A DNA stretch of 64,000 nucleotides from Nocardioides pini (GCF_026712185.1 NZ_JAPPUX010000006.1:62001-126000); one strand, 5' to 3'; numbered from the stretch's first letter, positions 34,199-43,148 are shown. Numbers and translations: made by a program. Notes: generated by a model not told the origin, from the sequence alone.

Positions 34199-35003
34199 GT
34201 CCGGACCCGCGCTCCACCTGCGCTCCTACCTCCAGATCGCGTGGCTGTGGATCCGCGCGGCGTGGCAGTACCCGACGTCGTTCGTGCTGCTGGCCGTGGG
34301 CAACGGGCTGATCACCGCCCTCGACTTCGTCGGCCTCTGGATCATGTTCGCCCACCTCGACGACCTCGCGGGCTTCACGCTCCCCGAGGTGGCGCTGCTC
34401 TACGGCAGCGCCTCGCTCGCGCTGGCCGTCGCCGACACGGCCATCGGCAGCGTCGAGCGGATCGGCGCCTACATCCGGACCGGCCGCCTCGACCAGATGA
34501 TGACCAAGCCGGTGCCGCTGCTCGTGCAGGTGTGCGCCGACCAGTTCACCCTGCGCCGGCTCGGACGGCTCACGCAGGCCGCCATCGTCTTCGGGTGGGC
34601 GTGCACCTACGTCGACTGGACCCCGTCGCGCGTCGTGGTGGCCCTGTGGATGCTCGTCAGCGGCGGCCTGGTGTTCTTCGGGCTCTTCGTGGGCTTCTCG
34701 TGCGTCCAGTTCTGGACCACCGACGCCACCGAGTTCGCGAACGCCTTCACCTACGGCGGCGCCACGGTCACGCAGTACCCGCTCACCATCTTCCCGCGCG
34801 AGGTGCTCGTCGGGCTGACGTTCGTGATCCCCGTCGCCTTCGTCAACTGGTACCCCTGCCTCTACCTCCTCGGCCGCTCGGACCCGACGGGCATGCCCGA
34901 GGCGTTTCAGTTCGCCTCGCCCGTCGCGGGCGTGCTGACGATGGCCGCCGCCCTGCTCGTGTGGCGCTCCGGCGTCCGCCACTACACCTCCACCGGGAGC
35001 TGA
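34191..35003 (+). CDS. ABC-2 family transporter permease (second subunit)
   Basis: 270 residues, about six membrane segments; the IGAYIRTGRLDQMMTKPVPLLVQV linker parallels the RTGDVAIDLYRPV segment of the first permease, so the two subunits are paralogous and likely form a heterodimer. Starts within the end of the first permease gene and is followed 3 nt later by the ATPase. Confidence 0.87.
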   Translation: MAESGPALHLRSYLQIAWLWIRAAWQYPTSFVLLAVGNGLITALDFVGLWIMFAHLDDLAGFTLPEVALLYGSASLALAVADTAIGSVERIGAYIRTGRLDQMMTKPVPLLVQVCADQFTLRRLGRLTQAAIVFGWACTYVDWTPSRVVVALWMLVSGGLVFFGLFVGFSCVQFWTTDATEFANAFTYGGATVTQYPLTIFPREVLVGLTFVIPVAFVNWYPCLYLLGRSDPTGMPEAFQFASPVAGVLTMAAALLVWRSGVRHYTSTGS

Positions 35004-35006
35004 CCC

Positions 35007-35987
35007 ATGTCCCTCACCAGGTCCCAGCACGAGCCGCTGATCGACGTGCGCGCCCTCGAGCGCACCTTCGACGTACGCCGCCGGGTCGAGGGACGGCGCC
35101 GCCGGGTGCGCGACTCCGTGCTCGCCGTGCACGACCTGACGTTCACCGTCGCGGCCGGCGAGATGGTCGGCTACATCGGCCCGAACGGCGCGGGGAAGTC
35201 CACGACGATCAAGATGCTCACCGGGATCCTCGTGCCGACCGGCGGGCAGGTCCGGGTCGCCGGCCTCGACCCGAGCCGCGACCGGGTCGAGCTCGCCCGC
35301 CGCATCGGGGTGGTCTTCGGCCAGCGCTCGACGCTGTGGTGGGACCTGCCGCTGCGCGACTCCTTCGACCTGCTGCAGAAGATGTACCGGATCCCTCCCG
35401 CGCGCTACCGCGACAACCTCGACCGGTTCGTCGACCTGCTCGACCTGGGCGGCCAGCTCGACACCCCCGTGCGGCAGCTCAGCCTCGGCCAGCGGATGCG
35501 CGGCGACATCACGGCTGCGCTGCTCCACGACCCCGAGGTGCTCTACCTGGACGAGCCGACGATCGGCCTCGACGTGGTGAGCAAGGGGCGGCTGCGCGAG
35601 TTCCTCCGGGCACTCAACGACGAGCGAGGCACCACCCTCCTCCTCACCACCCACGACCTGCAGGACATCGAGGCGCTGTGCGACCGGGTGATCGTGATCG
35701 ACCACGGCACCTCCGTCTACGACGGCCCGCTCGCCGGGCTGCACGCCCAGGGCGGGTCGTCGCGCATGCTCGTCGTCGACCTCGTCGACGAGGCACCGCC
35801 CATCGAGGTCCCCGGCGCCACGGTGCGCCGGGTCGAGGGGCCGCGCCAGTGGCTGTCGTTCCCGGCCGACGCGAGCGCCGCGCCGGTCGTGGCGGCCGTC
35901 GCAGCGTCGTACGACGTCGCGGACCTCTCGATCCAGGAGCCTGCCATCGAGGACGTCATCCGCGAGCTCTACTCGCGCGACGCCTGA
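35007..35987 (+). CDS. ABC transporter ATP-binding protein of the ABC-2 exporter
   Basis: 326 residues. Walker A GPNGAGKST, a Q-loop region FGQRS, signature LSLGQRMRGDI, Walker B VLYLDEPT, H-loop TTHD. The C-terminal 90 residues (after VIDHG) form the regulatory extension seen in DrrA/NatA-like ATPases. Energises the two permeases directly upstream. Confidence 0.92.
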   Translation: MSLTRSQHEPLIDVRALERTFDVRRRVEGRRRRVRDSVLAVHDLTFTVAAGEMVGYIGPNGAGKSTTIKMLTGILVPTGGQVRVAGLDPSRDRVELARRIGVVFGQRSTLWWDLPLRDSFDLLQKMYRIPPARYRDNLDRFVDLLDLGGQLDTPVRQLSLGQRMRGDITAALLHDPEVLYLDEPTIGLDVVSKGRLREFLRALNDERGTTLLLTTHDLQDIEALCDRVIVIDHGTSVYDGPLAGLHAQGGSSRMLVVDLVDEAPPIEVPGATVRRVEGPRQWLSFPADASAAPVVAAVAASYDVADLSIQEPAIEDVIRELYSRDA

Positions 35988-35988
35988 C

Positions 35989-37140
35989 TCAGGCGCCGAG
36001 GCTGCGGGCGCGCTCCGAGTCCAGCTCGGGCGACGTGAGCGGCTGCCGCTCGAGCACCAACATGGCGCGGTCGTCGTCGCCGCGCGGCACCTTCTTGAGC
36101 ACGCGCTTCGGCATGCCGGTGAAGCCGCGGGCGTCGACGGCCTGCAGTGCGGCATGGCGCAGCCAGTCGATGCCCTCGTCGAGGTCGCGGTCGGCGGTCT
36201 CGATGACGCCGTCGGTGTAGAACATGAGCGCCTCGCCGGGTCGGAGCCGGCCGCGGCTCGGGGTGAACTCGGCGTCGTCGATCACGCCGAGCGCCATGCC
36301 GCGCGCGTTGTCGACGGCCCAGCCCCGCTGGCCGAGGTGCCAGTGGAGCGCCGGCGGGTGGCCGGCGCTGGTGATCGTGTAGTCGCCGGTGACGAGGTCG
36401 ACCTTGACGTGCACGGCCGTGGCCAGTGACTCGTCGGACTCCTGGCGCAGCAGGAAGTGGTTGGCCGCCGCCATCAGCTCGGCCGGCGGCAGGGCGCCGA
36501 TCAGGCCGCCGAGCGCCCCGGCGAACTGCAGCGCCTGGGGGCCGACGGACGTGCCCTTGCCACACACGTCGACGAGCGCCATCTCCAGCCACCGCCCCTC
36601 GCGCAGGTCGGCGACGAGGAAGTCGCCGGCGTAGCTGGGGCCGTTGGCGGTGATCGTCGCCGACTCCGAGCGCCAGCCGCTGGGCAGCGGCGGGACCACG
36701 CCCTGGCGCTGCAGGCGGTCGCGCAGCTGGGTCAGCACCGCCTCGCTCAGCGCCATCGGCAGGCCCGAGCGCTGGCGGCTCGACTGGTAGATCGCCAGGA
36801 GCACGCCCACGGCGAGGATCACCAGCGCGGACCCGCGGCTCGGCGTCGCGAAGCCCGTCTCCACCGACGTCCAGTAGGCGGCGGCGACCAGCACCACGAC
36901 GAGCAGCAGCAGCGGGACGAAGCGCAGCAGCATCAGCCCGAGCATCAGGACCAGGAACCACAGCGACACCGGGACGACGACCCGGGCCACCTCCCCGACG
37001 CCGACGGCGGCGCCGACGAGGGCGACGAAGACCAGCAGGAGGAACACCTGGCTGCCACGCGAGCCGGTGCGCCAGCCCTCCACGCGCTGCTGGACGTACG
37101 ACGTGATGCCGCGCGCCACGGACCCCAAGGCACTCGACAC
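35989..37140 (-). CDS. Membrane-anchored PP2C/SpoIIE-type serine phosphatase
   Basis: 383 residues. N-terminal 130 residues carry four or five hydrophobic segments (FLLLVFVALVGAAVGVG, LWFLVLMLGLMLLRFVPLLLLVVVLVAA, ALVILAVGVLLAIY). The rest is a SpoIIE phosphatase domain: VADLREGRW, LVDVCGKGTSVGPQAL, TSAGHPPAL and MFYTDGVIE, with the metal-binding aspartates. Such proteins usually act on anti-anti-sigma factors; no such partner gene is adjacent. GTG start with a TAACCT box 6 nt upstream. Confidence 0.9.
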   Translation of the reverse strand: MSSALGSVARGITSYVQQRVEGWRTGSRGSQVFLLLVFVALVGAAVGVGEVARVVVPVSLWFLVLMLGLMLLRFVPLLLLVVVLVAAAYWTSVETGFATPSRGSALVILAVGVLLAIYQSSRQRSGLPMALSEAVLTQLRDRLQRQGVVPPLPSGWRSESATITANGPSYAGDFLVADLREGRWLEMALVDVCGKGTSVGPQALQFAGALGGLIGALPPAELMAAANHFLLRQESDESLATAVHVKVDLVTGDYTITSAGHPPALHWHLGQRGWAVDNARGMALGVIDDAEFTPSRGRLRPGEALMFYTDGVIETADRDLDEGIDWLRHAALQAVDARGFTGMPKRVLKKVPRGDDDRAMLVLERQPLTSPELDSERARSLGA

Positions 37141-37146
37141 GACCGA

Positions 37147-37152
37147 AGGTTA
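37147..37152 (-). promoter_or_regulatory. -10 hexamer of leaderless SpoIIE-phosphatase transcript
   Basis: TAACCT on the minus strand ends 6 nt before the GTG at 37140. Confidence 0.5.
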
Positions 37153-37204
37153 GGGCTCGACAGAGGTTCCCCGAGGTGGAACCGGGAAAGTGAGCGCCGA
37201 TCGA

Positions 37205-37210
37205 TAGTCT
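37205..37210 (+). promoter_or_regulatory. -10 hexamer of leaderless hydrolase transcript
   Basis: TAGTCT ends 6 nt before the ATG at 37217, back to back with the phosphatase promoter. Confidence 0.55.
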
Positions 37211-37216
37211 CCTCCC

Positions 37217-38182
37217 ATGCCTCTGGTCCCGCCGCAGGCCGACATCCTCGGACCTGACTTCCGGGTGGAGACGATCTCCCTCCCGCCCGACCCCGAGGGC
37301 CCTGTCGTCGCGACGCTCGTGACGCTGGCGCCCGAGCGCCCCAACGGCCGTGCGGTGCTGCACGTCCACGGGTTCGCCGACTACTTCTTCCACACCGAGT
37401 ACGCCCGCTGGTGGGCCGACCGGGGCTATGCCTTCTACGCGCTCGACCTCCGGAAGTACGGCCGGTCGCTGCGCGAGCACCAGACCCCGCACTACGTCGC
37501 CGACCTCGGTGAGTACTTCGCGGAGATCGACCTGGCGTGGTGGCGCATCACCCAGCGCGACGGGCACCGCGAGGTGATCGCCTCCGGGCACTCGACCGGC
37601 GGCCTGACGGTCCCGCTCTGGGTGACCGAGCGGCGGCCTTCCGACCTGGCGGCGATGGTGCTCAACTCGCCGTGGTTCGACATGCAGGGGGCCGCCTGGC
37701 TCCGCAGCCCGGCCGCGCGCCTGGCGATCGAGCGGCTCGGCACGAGCCGGCCGATGCAGGAGATCCCGCGCCGGGTCAGCACCGTCTACGGCCGCTCGCT
37801 GCACCGCGAGCACGCAGGAGAGTGGGACTACGACCTCACCTGGAAGCCGCTGGACTCGCGCCCGGTCTACGTCGGGTGGCTGCGCGCCGTACGACGCGGC
37901 CACGCGCTGCTGCACGCCGGTCTCGGCATCGACGCCCCGACGCTCGTGCTGTCGTCGGCCCGGTCGCACTTCGGCGAGCAGACCGAGGAGACCGCCGCCA
38001 CCCACGACATCGTGCTCGACGTCGAGCAGATCCGTCGCTGGGCGTCGTCGGTCGGCACGCACGTCACCTCCGTGGCCATCGATGGCGCGATCCACGACGT
38101 CGTGCTGTCGCGTCCCGCCGTGCGCGCCCAGGCGTACGACGTGCTGGGCACGTGGCTCGAGGCGTGGGTGGAGACGGACTGA
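37217..38182 (+). CDS. Alpha/beta hydrolase (monoglyceride lipase/serine aminopeptidase S33-like)
   Basis: 321 residues. VLHVHGFADYFFH (oxyanion region, about 48-60), ALDLRKYGRS, nucleophile elbow GHSTGG, and a late DGAIHDVVLSR with the catalytic His. The pattern fits the Hydrolase_4 lysophospholipase group. Cytosolic, no signal peptide. Substrate unknown. Confidence 0.87.
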   Translation: MPLVPPQADILGPDFRVETISLPPDPEGPVVATLVTLAPERPNGRAVLHVHGFADYFFHTEYARWWADRGYAFYALDLRKYGRSLREHQTPHYVADLGEYFAEIDLAWWRITQRDGHREVIASGHSTGGLTVPLWVTERRPSDLAAMVLNSPWFDMQGAAWLRSPAARLAIERLGTSRPMQEIPRRVSTVYGRSLHREHAGEWDYDLTWKPLDSRPVYVGWLRAVRRGHALLHAGLGIDAPTLVLSSARSHFGEQTEETAATHDIVLDVEQIRRWASSVGTHVTSVAIDGAIHDVVLSRPAVRAQAYDVLGTWLEAWVETD

Positions 38183-38212
38183 CCCCCGCCGAGGACGGGC
38201 TGGCGAGCAGGG

Positions 38213-38359
38213 TCAGGAACCGTCCCCGCGCATCGGTCCACCCAGATCGGTGTCCGTCGGCGTGTCCCGCCACGCCGGCGTCTGGCTCCGCCTGTGCAGC
38301 ACCCAGGACGACCAGGCGAAGAACAGGGCGAGCAGCGCCAGGATCAGCCAGAACACCAT
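38213..38359 (-). CDS. Small single-pass membrane protein (48 residues)
   Basis: Starts at ATG 38359 with a strong GAGGGGAGG ribosome site 8 nt upstream; a longer frame from 38407 would bury that site. One hydrophobic N-terminal helix (MVFWLILALLALFFAWSSWVL) then a basic stretch (HRRSQ) and a polar tail, so the tail is probably cytoplasmic. Follows the TSUP transporter gene on the same strand. No family recognised. Confidence 0.65.
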   Translation of the reverse strand: MVFWLILALLALFFAWSSWVLHRRSQTPAWRDTPTDTDLGGPMRGDGS

Positions 38360-38443
38360 GCGAACCACCTCCCCTCGAGGGTAGGCCTCCCCGCGAGGTG
38401 CCGGCACCCGGTCCAGACAGGCGCTGCCGCGGGGCGAGGCCGC

Positions 38444-39205
38444 TCAGGTGAGCAGCGCGACGAGCGCGACGACGCCGACCGCGGCGATGACGGCGCGGAG
38501 CAGGGTGGGCGGCAGGCGCCGCCCGACGGTCGCGCCGATCTGGCCACCGACGACGGAGCCGAGGGCGATCAGGCCGGCGACGGTCCAGTCGATGTCGGCG
38601 ACGGCGATGAAGACCAGCGCGGCGACGGCGTTGACGACGAGGGCGAGGACGTTCTTGGTGGCGGTGTGCCGCTGCATCGAGTCGGCGACGCCGATGCCGA
38701 GGATCGCCATCAGCAGTACGCCCTGGGCCGCCCCGAAGTAGCCGCCGTAGATCCCTGCGGCGGCGACCGCCGGCCAGACCCACCAGACCCCGTGGTCGGG
38801 GATGCCGCCGCGCGACTCGGCGCGGGCGGCGACGGAGCGCTGGATGCGCGGACCGAGGACGACGAGCACGACCCCGAGCGCGATGAGCACGGGCACGATC
38901 GCGTCGAAGGCGGACGACGGCAGCCAGAGCAGCAGCAGCGCTCCGGCGATCCCGCCGAGCAGCGACGCCGTCCCCAGCCGGAGCACCCGCGCCCCCTGTC
39001 CGGCGAGCTCGCGGCGGTAGCCGAAGACCCCGGACATGCTCCCCGGGACGAGCCCGACGGTGTTGCTGACGTTGGCGGTCACCGGGGGGACGCCGAACGC
39101 GAGGAGGGTCGGGAACGTGATCAACGTCCCCGACCCCACGACGGTGTTGATGGTGCCGGCCGCCACTCCTGCGAGGGCGACCAGCACCGCTTCGGTCGGA
39201 CTCAC
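38444..39205 (-). CDS. TSUP-family (TauE/SafE) membrane transporter
   Basis: 253 residues with about eight membrane helices. Repeated family motifs: AGTINTVVGSGTLITFPTLL in the first half and AGIYGGYFGAAQGVLLMAIL in the second. TSUP proteins move sulfite, sulfonates or other organic anions. Its ATG overlaps the SPFH gene stop (ATGA), so it is the third gene of the NfeD-SPFH operon. Confidence 0.9.
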   Translation of the reverse strand: MSPTEAVLVALAGVAAGTINTVVGSGTLITFPTLLAFGVPPVTANVSNTVGLVPGSMSGVFGYRRELAGQGARVLRLGTASLLGGIAGALLLLWLPSSAFDAIVPVLIALGVVLVVLGPRIQRSVAARAESRGGIPDHGVWWVWPAVAAAGIYGGYFGAAQGVLLMAILGIGVADSMQRHTATKNVLALVVNAVAALVFIAVADIDWTVAGLIALGSVVGGQIGATVGRRLPPTLLRAVIAAVGVVALVALLT

Positions 39206-40356
39206 TGGCCGGCAGGTGCTCCCGGCTCATCGGTGTCGGCCGGCGCGGACAGCGGGTCCGTGGCCGTCGCGGCCGGGTCGATCGACTTCGCGGTGCGGCC
39301 CGGGTTGGCGGCGCTCTCGGCCGCGGCGATCGCCTGCTGCACGGCCTCGTTGGTCGCCCGGGTCTCCGGGTCGTCCGACGAGCGCGGCAGCTGAGGCTCC
39401 GACGAGCCCATGTCGACGCGCGTGCGCGGCGTGGCGTCCTTGGGGATGCCGGCGATCTCGTGGATCGACGAGCCGAGGCCCTCCATCGCCTTGGTGATCT
39501 CCGAGGGGATGACCCAGACCTTGTTGGCGCTGCCCTCGGCGATCTTCGGCATCATCTGGAGGTACTGGTAGGCCAGCAGCGACTGGTCGGGCTGGCCGTC
39601 GTGGATGGCCTGGAAGACCGTCTGGATGGCCTGTCCCTCACCCTGGGCACGCAGGATCTGCGCCTCCCGGTCGGCCTGGGCCCGCAGGATCTGCGACTCC
39701 CGGTCACCCTCGGCGTTGAGGATCTGCGACTGCTTGGAGCCCTCGGCGGTGAGGATCGCGGCCTGGCGCTGGCCCTCGGCGGTGAGGATCACGGCACGCT
39801 TCTCGCGGTCGGCGCGCATCTGCTTCTCCATCGAGTCCTTGATCGACGGCGGCGGGTCGATGCCCTTGAGCTCGACACGGTTGACGCGGATGCCCCACTT
39901 GCCGGTGGCCTCGTCGAGGACGCCACGCAGGCCGGAGTTGATCGAGTCACGGCTGGTGAGCGTCTCCTCGAGGTCCATCCCACCGACGATGTTGCGCAGC
40001 GTGGTCATGGTGAGCTGCTCGATCGCCTGGATGTAGTTGGCGATCTCGTAGGTCGCGGCGACCGGGTCGGTGACCTGGAAGTAGATGACCGTGTCGATGG
40101 AGACGACGAGGTTGTCCTCGGTGATCACGGGCTGCGGCGGGAACGACACGACCTGTTCGCGCAGGTCGATGAGGTAGCGGAGCCGGTCGATGAACGGGAT
40201 GACGATGTTGAGCCCCGCGGGCAGCGTCCCCTTGTACTTGCCGAAGCGCTCGACGATGCCCGCGCGTGCCTGGGGCACGATGCGGACCGTCTTCGCGAGC
40301 ATGACGACGACGAACAGGACGACGAGCAGGAGCAGGACCAGTAGTGCAGTCCCCAT
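39202..40356 (-). CDS. SPFH/stomatin-like membrane protein (QmcA/HflK family)
   Basis: 384 residues. An N-terminal membrane anchor (about 5-20), the SPFH domain (about 24-180: VPQARAGIVERFGKYKGTLPAGLN, DTVIYFQVTDP), then a coiled region with five 11-residue repeats (residues 184-238: units of the form x-K/R-x-x-x-I-L-x-A-E/Q-G/A), and a Pro/Ala-rich tail. ATG 40356 has GGGGGGAA upstream; earlier in-frame starts lie beyond that site. With NfeD upstream it forms the standard stomatin-NfeD membrane microdomain pair. Confidence 0.92.
   Translation of the reverse strand: MGTALLVLLLLVVLFVVVMLAKTVRIVPQARAGIVERFGKYKGTLPAGLNIVIPFIDRLRYLIDLREQVVSFPPQPVITEDNLVVSIDTVIYFQVTDPVAATYEIANYIQAIEQLTMTTLRNIVGGMDLEETLTSRDSINSGLRGVLDEATGKWGIRVNRVELKGIDPPPSIKDSMEKQMRADREKRAVILTAEGQRQAAILTAEGSKQSQILNAEGDRESQILRAQADREAQILRAQGEGQAIQTVFQAIHDGQPDQSLLAYQYLQMMPKIAEGSANKVWVIPSEITKAMEGLGSSIHEIAGIPKDATPRTRVDMGSSEPQLPRSSDDPETRATNEAVQQAIAAAESAANPGRTAKSIDPAATATDPLSAPADTDEPGAPAGQ
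39643..39807 (-). repeat. Five tandem 33 bp in-frame repeats in the SPFH gene
   Basis: Encodes residues 184-238 as five successive 11-residue units ending AEG, AEG, AEG, AQA and AQG. The period is exactly 33 bp and the DNA is visibly repetitive (GAGGATC-containing blocks), which makes unit gain or loss possible. Confidence 0.75.
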
Positions 40357-40426
40357 GGGTTCCCCCCGATCTTGTGAGTTGCTGTGGCTGGCGGTGGAGC
40401 GGTCGTGGGCGGCGTACGAGGCCGGG

Positions 40427-40888
40427 TCAGGGCTCGAGCGTGCCCACCGGGTGGACGTAGGCGGTCGCGCCCTTGATCTGGAAGATCTCGACGGTCTCAC
40501 CCGGTGCGATGGTGAGGTGCTCGTCGTAGGGCAGGGCCGACCACACCTCGCCCGCCACCTTGATGCGACCCGCGGCCAGGGCGGTGATCTCCTGCGTGAC
40601 GAGCGCGCGGGTGCCGACCAGCTTGCCGTGGCCGAGCGCGAGCTCGGGACCGCTGTGGAGCCGCTTGACGAAGGCCGGCCGGACGAAGGCCAGCATGGCG
40701 ATGGACGCGGCCAGCGCCGCGAGGATCTGGACGAAGACCGGCAGACCGATGATGGCGGCGATCATCCCGATCACGGCTCCTGCGGCGAGCATCGCGAGGA
40801 TCAGGTCGAGGCTGAACATCTCCGCCACACCGAGCACGATCGAGAGACCGAGCCAGGTCTCCCAGAGGTGGTCGCGGATCCAGTCCAT
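40427..40888 (-). CDS. NfeD-family membrane protein
   Basis: 153 residues: two or three N-terminal membrane helices (GLSIVLGVAEMFSLDLILAMLAAGAVIG...) and a C-terminal OB-fold domain (LVGTRALVTQEI...GRIKVAGEVWSALP...GETVEIFQIKGATAYV). This is the short NfeD1b type that pairs with SPFH proteins. It is 70 nt upstream of the SPFH gene. A TAGGGT box 6 nt before the ATG suggests a leaderless operon mRNA. Confidence 0.9.
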   Translation of the reverse strand: MDWIRDHLWETWLGLSIVLGVAEMFSLDLILAMLAAGAVIGMIAAIIGLPVFVQILAALAASIAMLAFVRPAFVKRLHSGPELALGHGKLVGTRALVTQEITALAAGRIKVAGEVWSALPYDEHLTIAPGETVEIFQIKGATAYVHPVGTLEP

Positions 40889-40894
40889 GGTCCG

Positions 40895-40900
40895 ACCCTA
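40895..40900 (-). promoter_or_regulatory. -10 hexamer of leaderless nfeD operon transcript
   Basis: TAGGGT on the minus strand ends 6 nt before the ATG at 40888. Confidence 0.5.
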
Positions 40901-40917
40901 TCCAGTGGGGCGTGACG

Positions 40918-41724
40918 TCAGGCGGGAACGACGCGCTCCGCGGGGCGCCGGCGAGCCGCGAAACGGTCGTCCGAGCGGCTCAGCACCAGCGGCATCGCGA
41001 AGGTCTCCGACAGCGACTCGGCGGTGACGACGTCCTCGACCGGCCCGGAGTCGACGACCCGCCCCTCGCGCAGCAGCAGGGCGTGGGTGAAGCCGGGCGG
41101 GATCTCTTCGACGTGGTGGGAGACCAGCACGGTCGCCGGGGAGTCGGGGTCGAGGGCCAGCCGGGACAGCGTCGCCACCAGGTCCTCACGACCGCCGAGG
41201 TCCAGGCCCGCGGCCGGCTCGTCGAGCAGCAGCAGCTCGGGGTCGGTCATCAGCGCCCGGGCGACCTGGACGCGCTTGCGCTCGCCCTCGCTCAGGGTGC
41301 CGAACGTGCGCTCGGCCAGGTGGGCGGCGCCCACCTCCGCCAGCAGCTCCGCGGCGCGGTCGTGGTCGAGGTCGGCGTACTCCTCGCGCCACCGCCCCAG
41401 CACGCCGTAGGAGGCGGAGACGACGACGTCCTTGACCAGCTCGGACCGCGGGATCCGGTCGGCGAGCGCCGCGCTGGTCAGGCCGATGCGCGGGCGCAGC
41501 TCGAAGACGTCCGTCGTGCCGAGCACCTCGTCGAGGATGCCGGCGACACCCGAGGTCGGGTGCAGCTGCGCGGCCGCGACCTGGAGGAGGGTCGTCTTGC
41601 CGGCGCCGTTGGGCCCGAGGACCACCCAGCGCTCGTCCTCCTCGACGAGCCAGCTCACGTCGTCGAGCAGCAGCGTCCGGCCCCGGCGCACCGTGACCCC
41701 TGCGAACTCGATGACGGCGACCAT
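40918..41724 (-). CDS. Stand-alone ABC transporter ATP-binding protein
   Basis: 268 residues. Walker A GPNGAGKTT, signature LSEGERKRVQ, Walker B LLLLDEPAAGLD, H-loop VSHHVEE. This ModF/YfhA-like single cassette (with ELRPRIGLTSAAL after strand 3) is typical of iron- or molybdate-type ATPases, but no permease gene is next to it. ATG 41724 is supported by TAGGGT 7 nt upstream; a GTG at 41745 lies before the predicted start of transcription. Confidence 0.87.
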   Translation of the reverse strand: MVAVIEFAGVTVRRGRTLLLDDVSWLVEEDERWVVLGPNGAGKTTLLQVAAAQLHPTSGVAGILDEVLGTTDVFELRPRIGLTSAALADRIPRSELVKDVVVSASYGVLGRWREEYADLDHDRAAELLAEVGAAHLAERTFGTLSEGERKRVQVARALMTDPELLLLDEPAAGLDLGGREDLVATLSRLALDPDSPATVLVSHHVEEIPPGFTHALLLREGRVVDSGPVEDVVTAESLSETFAMPLVLSRSDDRFAARRRPAERVVPA

Positions 41725-41731
41725 GCGCGTC

Positions 41732-41737
41732 ACCCTA
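41732..41737 (-). promoter_or_regulatory. -10 hexamer of leaderless ABC ATPase transcript
   Basis: TAGGGT on the minus strand ends 7 nt before the ATG at 41724. Confidence 0.5.
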
Positions 41738-41788
41738 TCCAGCACCGGTCACGCCGACGCCGCGGACACGGCGGCGCGGGACGGCGAG

Positions 41789-41794
41789 TAGCCT
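41789..41794 (+). promoter_or_regulatory. -10 hexamer of leaderless hypothetical gene
   Basis: TAGCCT ends 8 nt before the ATG at 41803. Confidence 0.5.
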
Positions 41795-41802
41795 CGCCCG
41801 CG

Positions 41803-42513
41803 ATGTCGCGCTCCGCCCTCGCCCTCCCCCACTCGGCGACCCTCGCCTGGTGGCTGACCGCATGGCTGCGCGGGCACGAGCAGACCGACCACGTGCTCGA
41901 CGTGCTCGCCGTCGACACCCACCTGCTGATGGGCGGGTCGGCGCTCGACCTGCTGGTGCGCGCGCGGGGCACCGGGGCGTCGTACGCCGGCCTGGCGCTG
42001 CCGGTCGACGGCGACCCGCTGGGCCTGGGCGGCCCGCGCGACTTCAACAGCACGGCGCTCGAGGCGGGGCAGGCCGTCGTGGTGGGCGACCTGGGGCTGG
42101 TGCCCGAGGAGCAGGGCGAGACGGTGCAGTGGCGTCCCCTGGAGGCCTCGCGCCGCCAGCTGCCCGACGTCGGCGAGGCCGATCGCACCCTGCGCGCCGC
42201 CCTCGTCGGCGCGGCGGGCGACCTGGCCGACCTCGACGTGGCGCGCTGGCGCCCGGAGGCCGCCGACGCGCTGATGAACCTCCACCACCGCCCGGCCGTG
42301 GACGCCCCGCTCGGCACTCCCCCGCGGTGCGTCGAGCTCGCAGCCCGCGGCCTGCAGGCGTGGGCCATCGTCGACCTGGCGCTGGTCGACGACGGTGGTG
42401 CCCTGTCGTCGTACGAGGTGGAGCGGCGCCGCGACCTCCTGCAGCCGCTGGGCCGTGCCGCCCGGCGCGCGATCGTGGCGGCGTGCTCGCCCGAGGTGTG
42501 GCCCGACCGCTAG
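41803..42513 (+). CDS. Actinobacterial conserved hypothetical protein
   Basis: 236 residues, soluble, no membrane segment or signal peptide. N-terminal HSATLAWWLTAWLRGHEQTDHVLDVL, then HRPAVDAPLGTPPRCVELAARGLQ and a C-terminal YEVERRRDLLQPLGRAARRAIVAACSPEVW. I do not recognise a catalytic motif or named family. The gene is divergent from the ABC ATPase and its leaderless start leaves no doubt about the N-terminus. Confidence 0.75.
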   Translation: MSRSALALPHSATLAWWLTAWLRGHEQTDHVLDVLAVDTHLLMGGSALDLLVRARGTGASYAGLALPVDGDPLGLGGPRDFNSTALEAGQAVVVGDLGLVPEEQGETVQWRPLEASRRQLPDVGEADRTLRAALVGAAGDLADLDVARWRPEAADALMNLHHRPAVDAPLGTPPRCVELAARGLQAWAIVDLALVDDGGALSSYEVERRRDLLQPLGRAARRAIVAACSPEVWPDR

Positions 42514-42550
42514 GAGGTCGCCGACGCCGGGCGCCGGGCGGTGCGGGCCG

Positions 42551-42988
42551 TCAGCCGCCGTACTGGCCGCTGCCGTAGGCCGGCGGGGGCGGGTAGTCGC
42601 CCGCGGCACCGGAGGTCTGGCCCTTCGGGTTGGGGCCGTACTGGTTGTCGGGCTTGGAGTCGGTGCAGAACCACACGATGAGCAGGATCCAGCCGATGAT
42701 CGGGATGATGCCGATGAGGATCCACCAGCCGCTGCGGTCGGTGTCGTGGAGCCGGCGCACGCCCACGGCGAGGGACGGCAGGAACAGCGCGAGGCTCACG
42801 AGGGTGTTGATCAGGCCACCGCTGGCAGCGCTCTCGTAGTCCGTGCCGAGCACGACGTCGAGGATGCTGGTGACGATGCCGACCAGGAACGTGAACAGCG
42901 CGAAGTACCAGTACTCGGAGCGCCGTGCGCGGCCCGAGAAGCCGACGTACTTGGACAGGCACGTGCGCACCGCCGTCATGAAGTCCAT
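42551..42988 (-). CDS. DUF805 membrane protein
   Basis: 145 residues. YVGFSGRARRSEYWYFALF is the DUF805 opening, followed by three to four hydrophobic segments and the conserved LAVGVRRLHDTDRSGWWILIGIIPIIGWILLIVW. The C-terminal tail is Pro/Gly/Tyr-rich. The ATG 42988 (M-D-F-M) follows a GGGGG stretch; the open frame continues upstream without homology. Function unknown. Confidence 0.88.
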   Translation of the reverse strand: MDFMTAVRTCLSKYVGFSGRARRSEYWYFALFTFLVGIVTSILDVVLGTDYESAASGGLINTLVSLALFLPSLAVGVRRLHDTDRSGWWILIGIIPIIGWILLIVWFCTDSKPDNQYGPNPKGQTSGAAGDYPPPPAYGSGQYGG

Positions 42989-43132
42989 CGAAAACCCCCG
43001 GTTGTCTGGGCGGCGCCGACGCCCGGAACCGCCTAGCAGCACAAGGTAGGGGACGGGGGCGCCGCCCGCCAGCACCCCGTCGAGGCACCGCCCGAGGTGC
43101 GGACCCGGCGGCGCCCGCCCGGTCACCGGGTC

Positions 43133-43138
43133 TAGCCT
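43133..43138 (+). promoter_or_regulatory. -10 hexamer upstream of serB
   Basis: TAGCCT ends 10 nt before the ATG at 43149, implying a 5' leader of only two to four nucleotides. Confidence 0.45.
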
Positions 43139-43148
43139 TCCTCACACC

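Noticed and set aside
41803..42513. Start of this gene far upstream at 40912
   Set aside because: That frame is antisense to the ABC ATPase; the TAGCCT box 8 nt before 41803 supports the short form.
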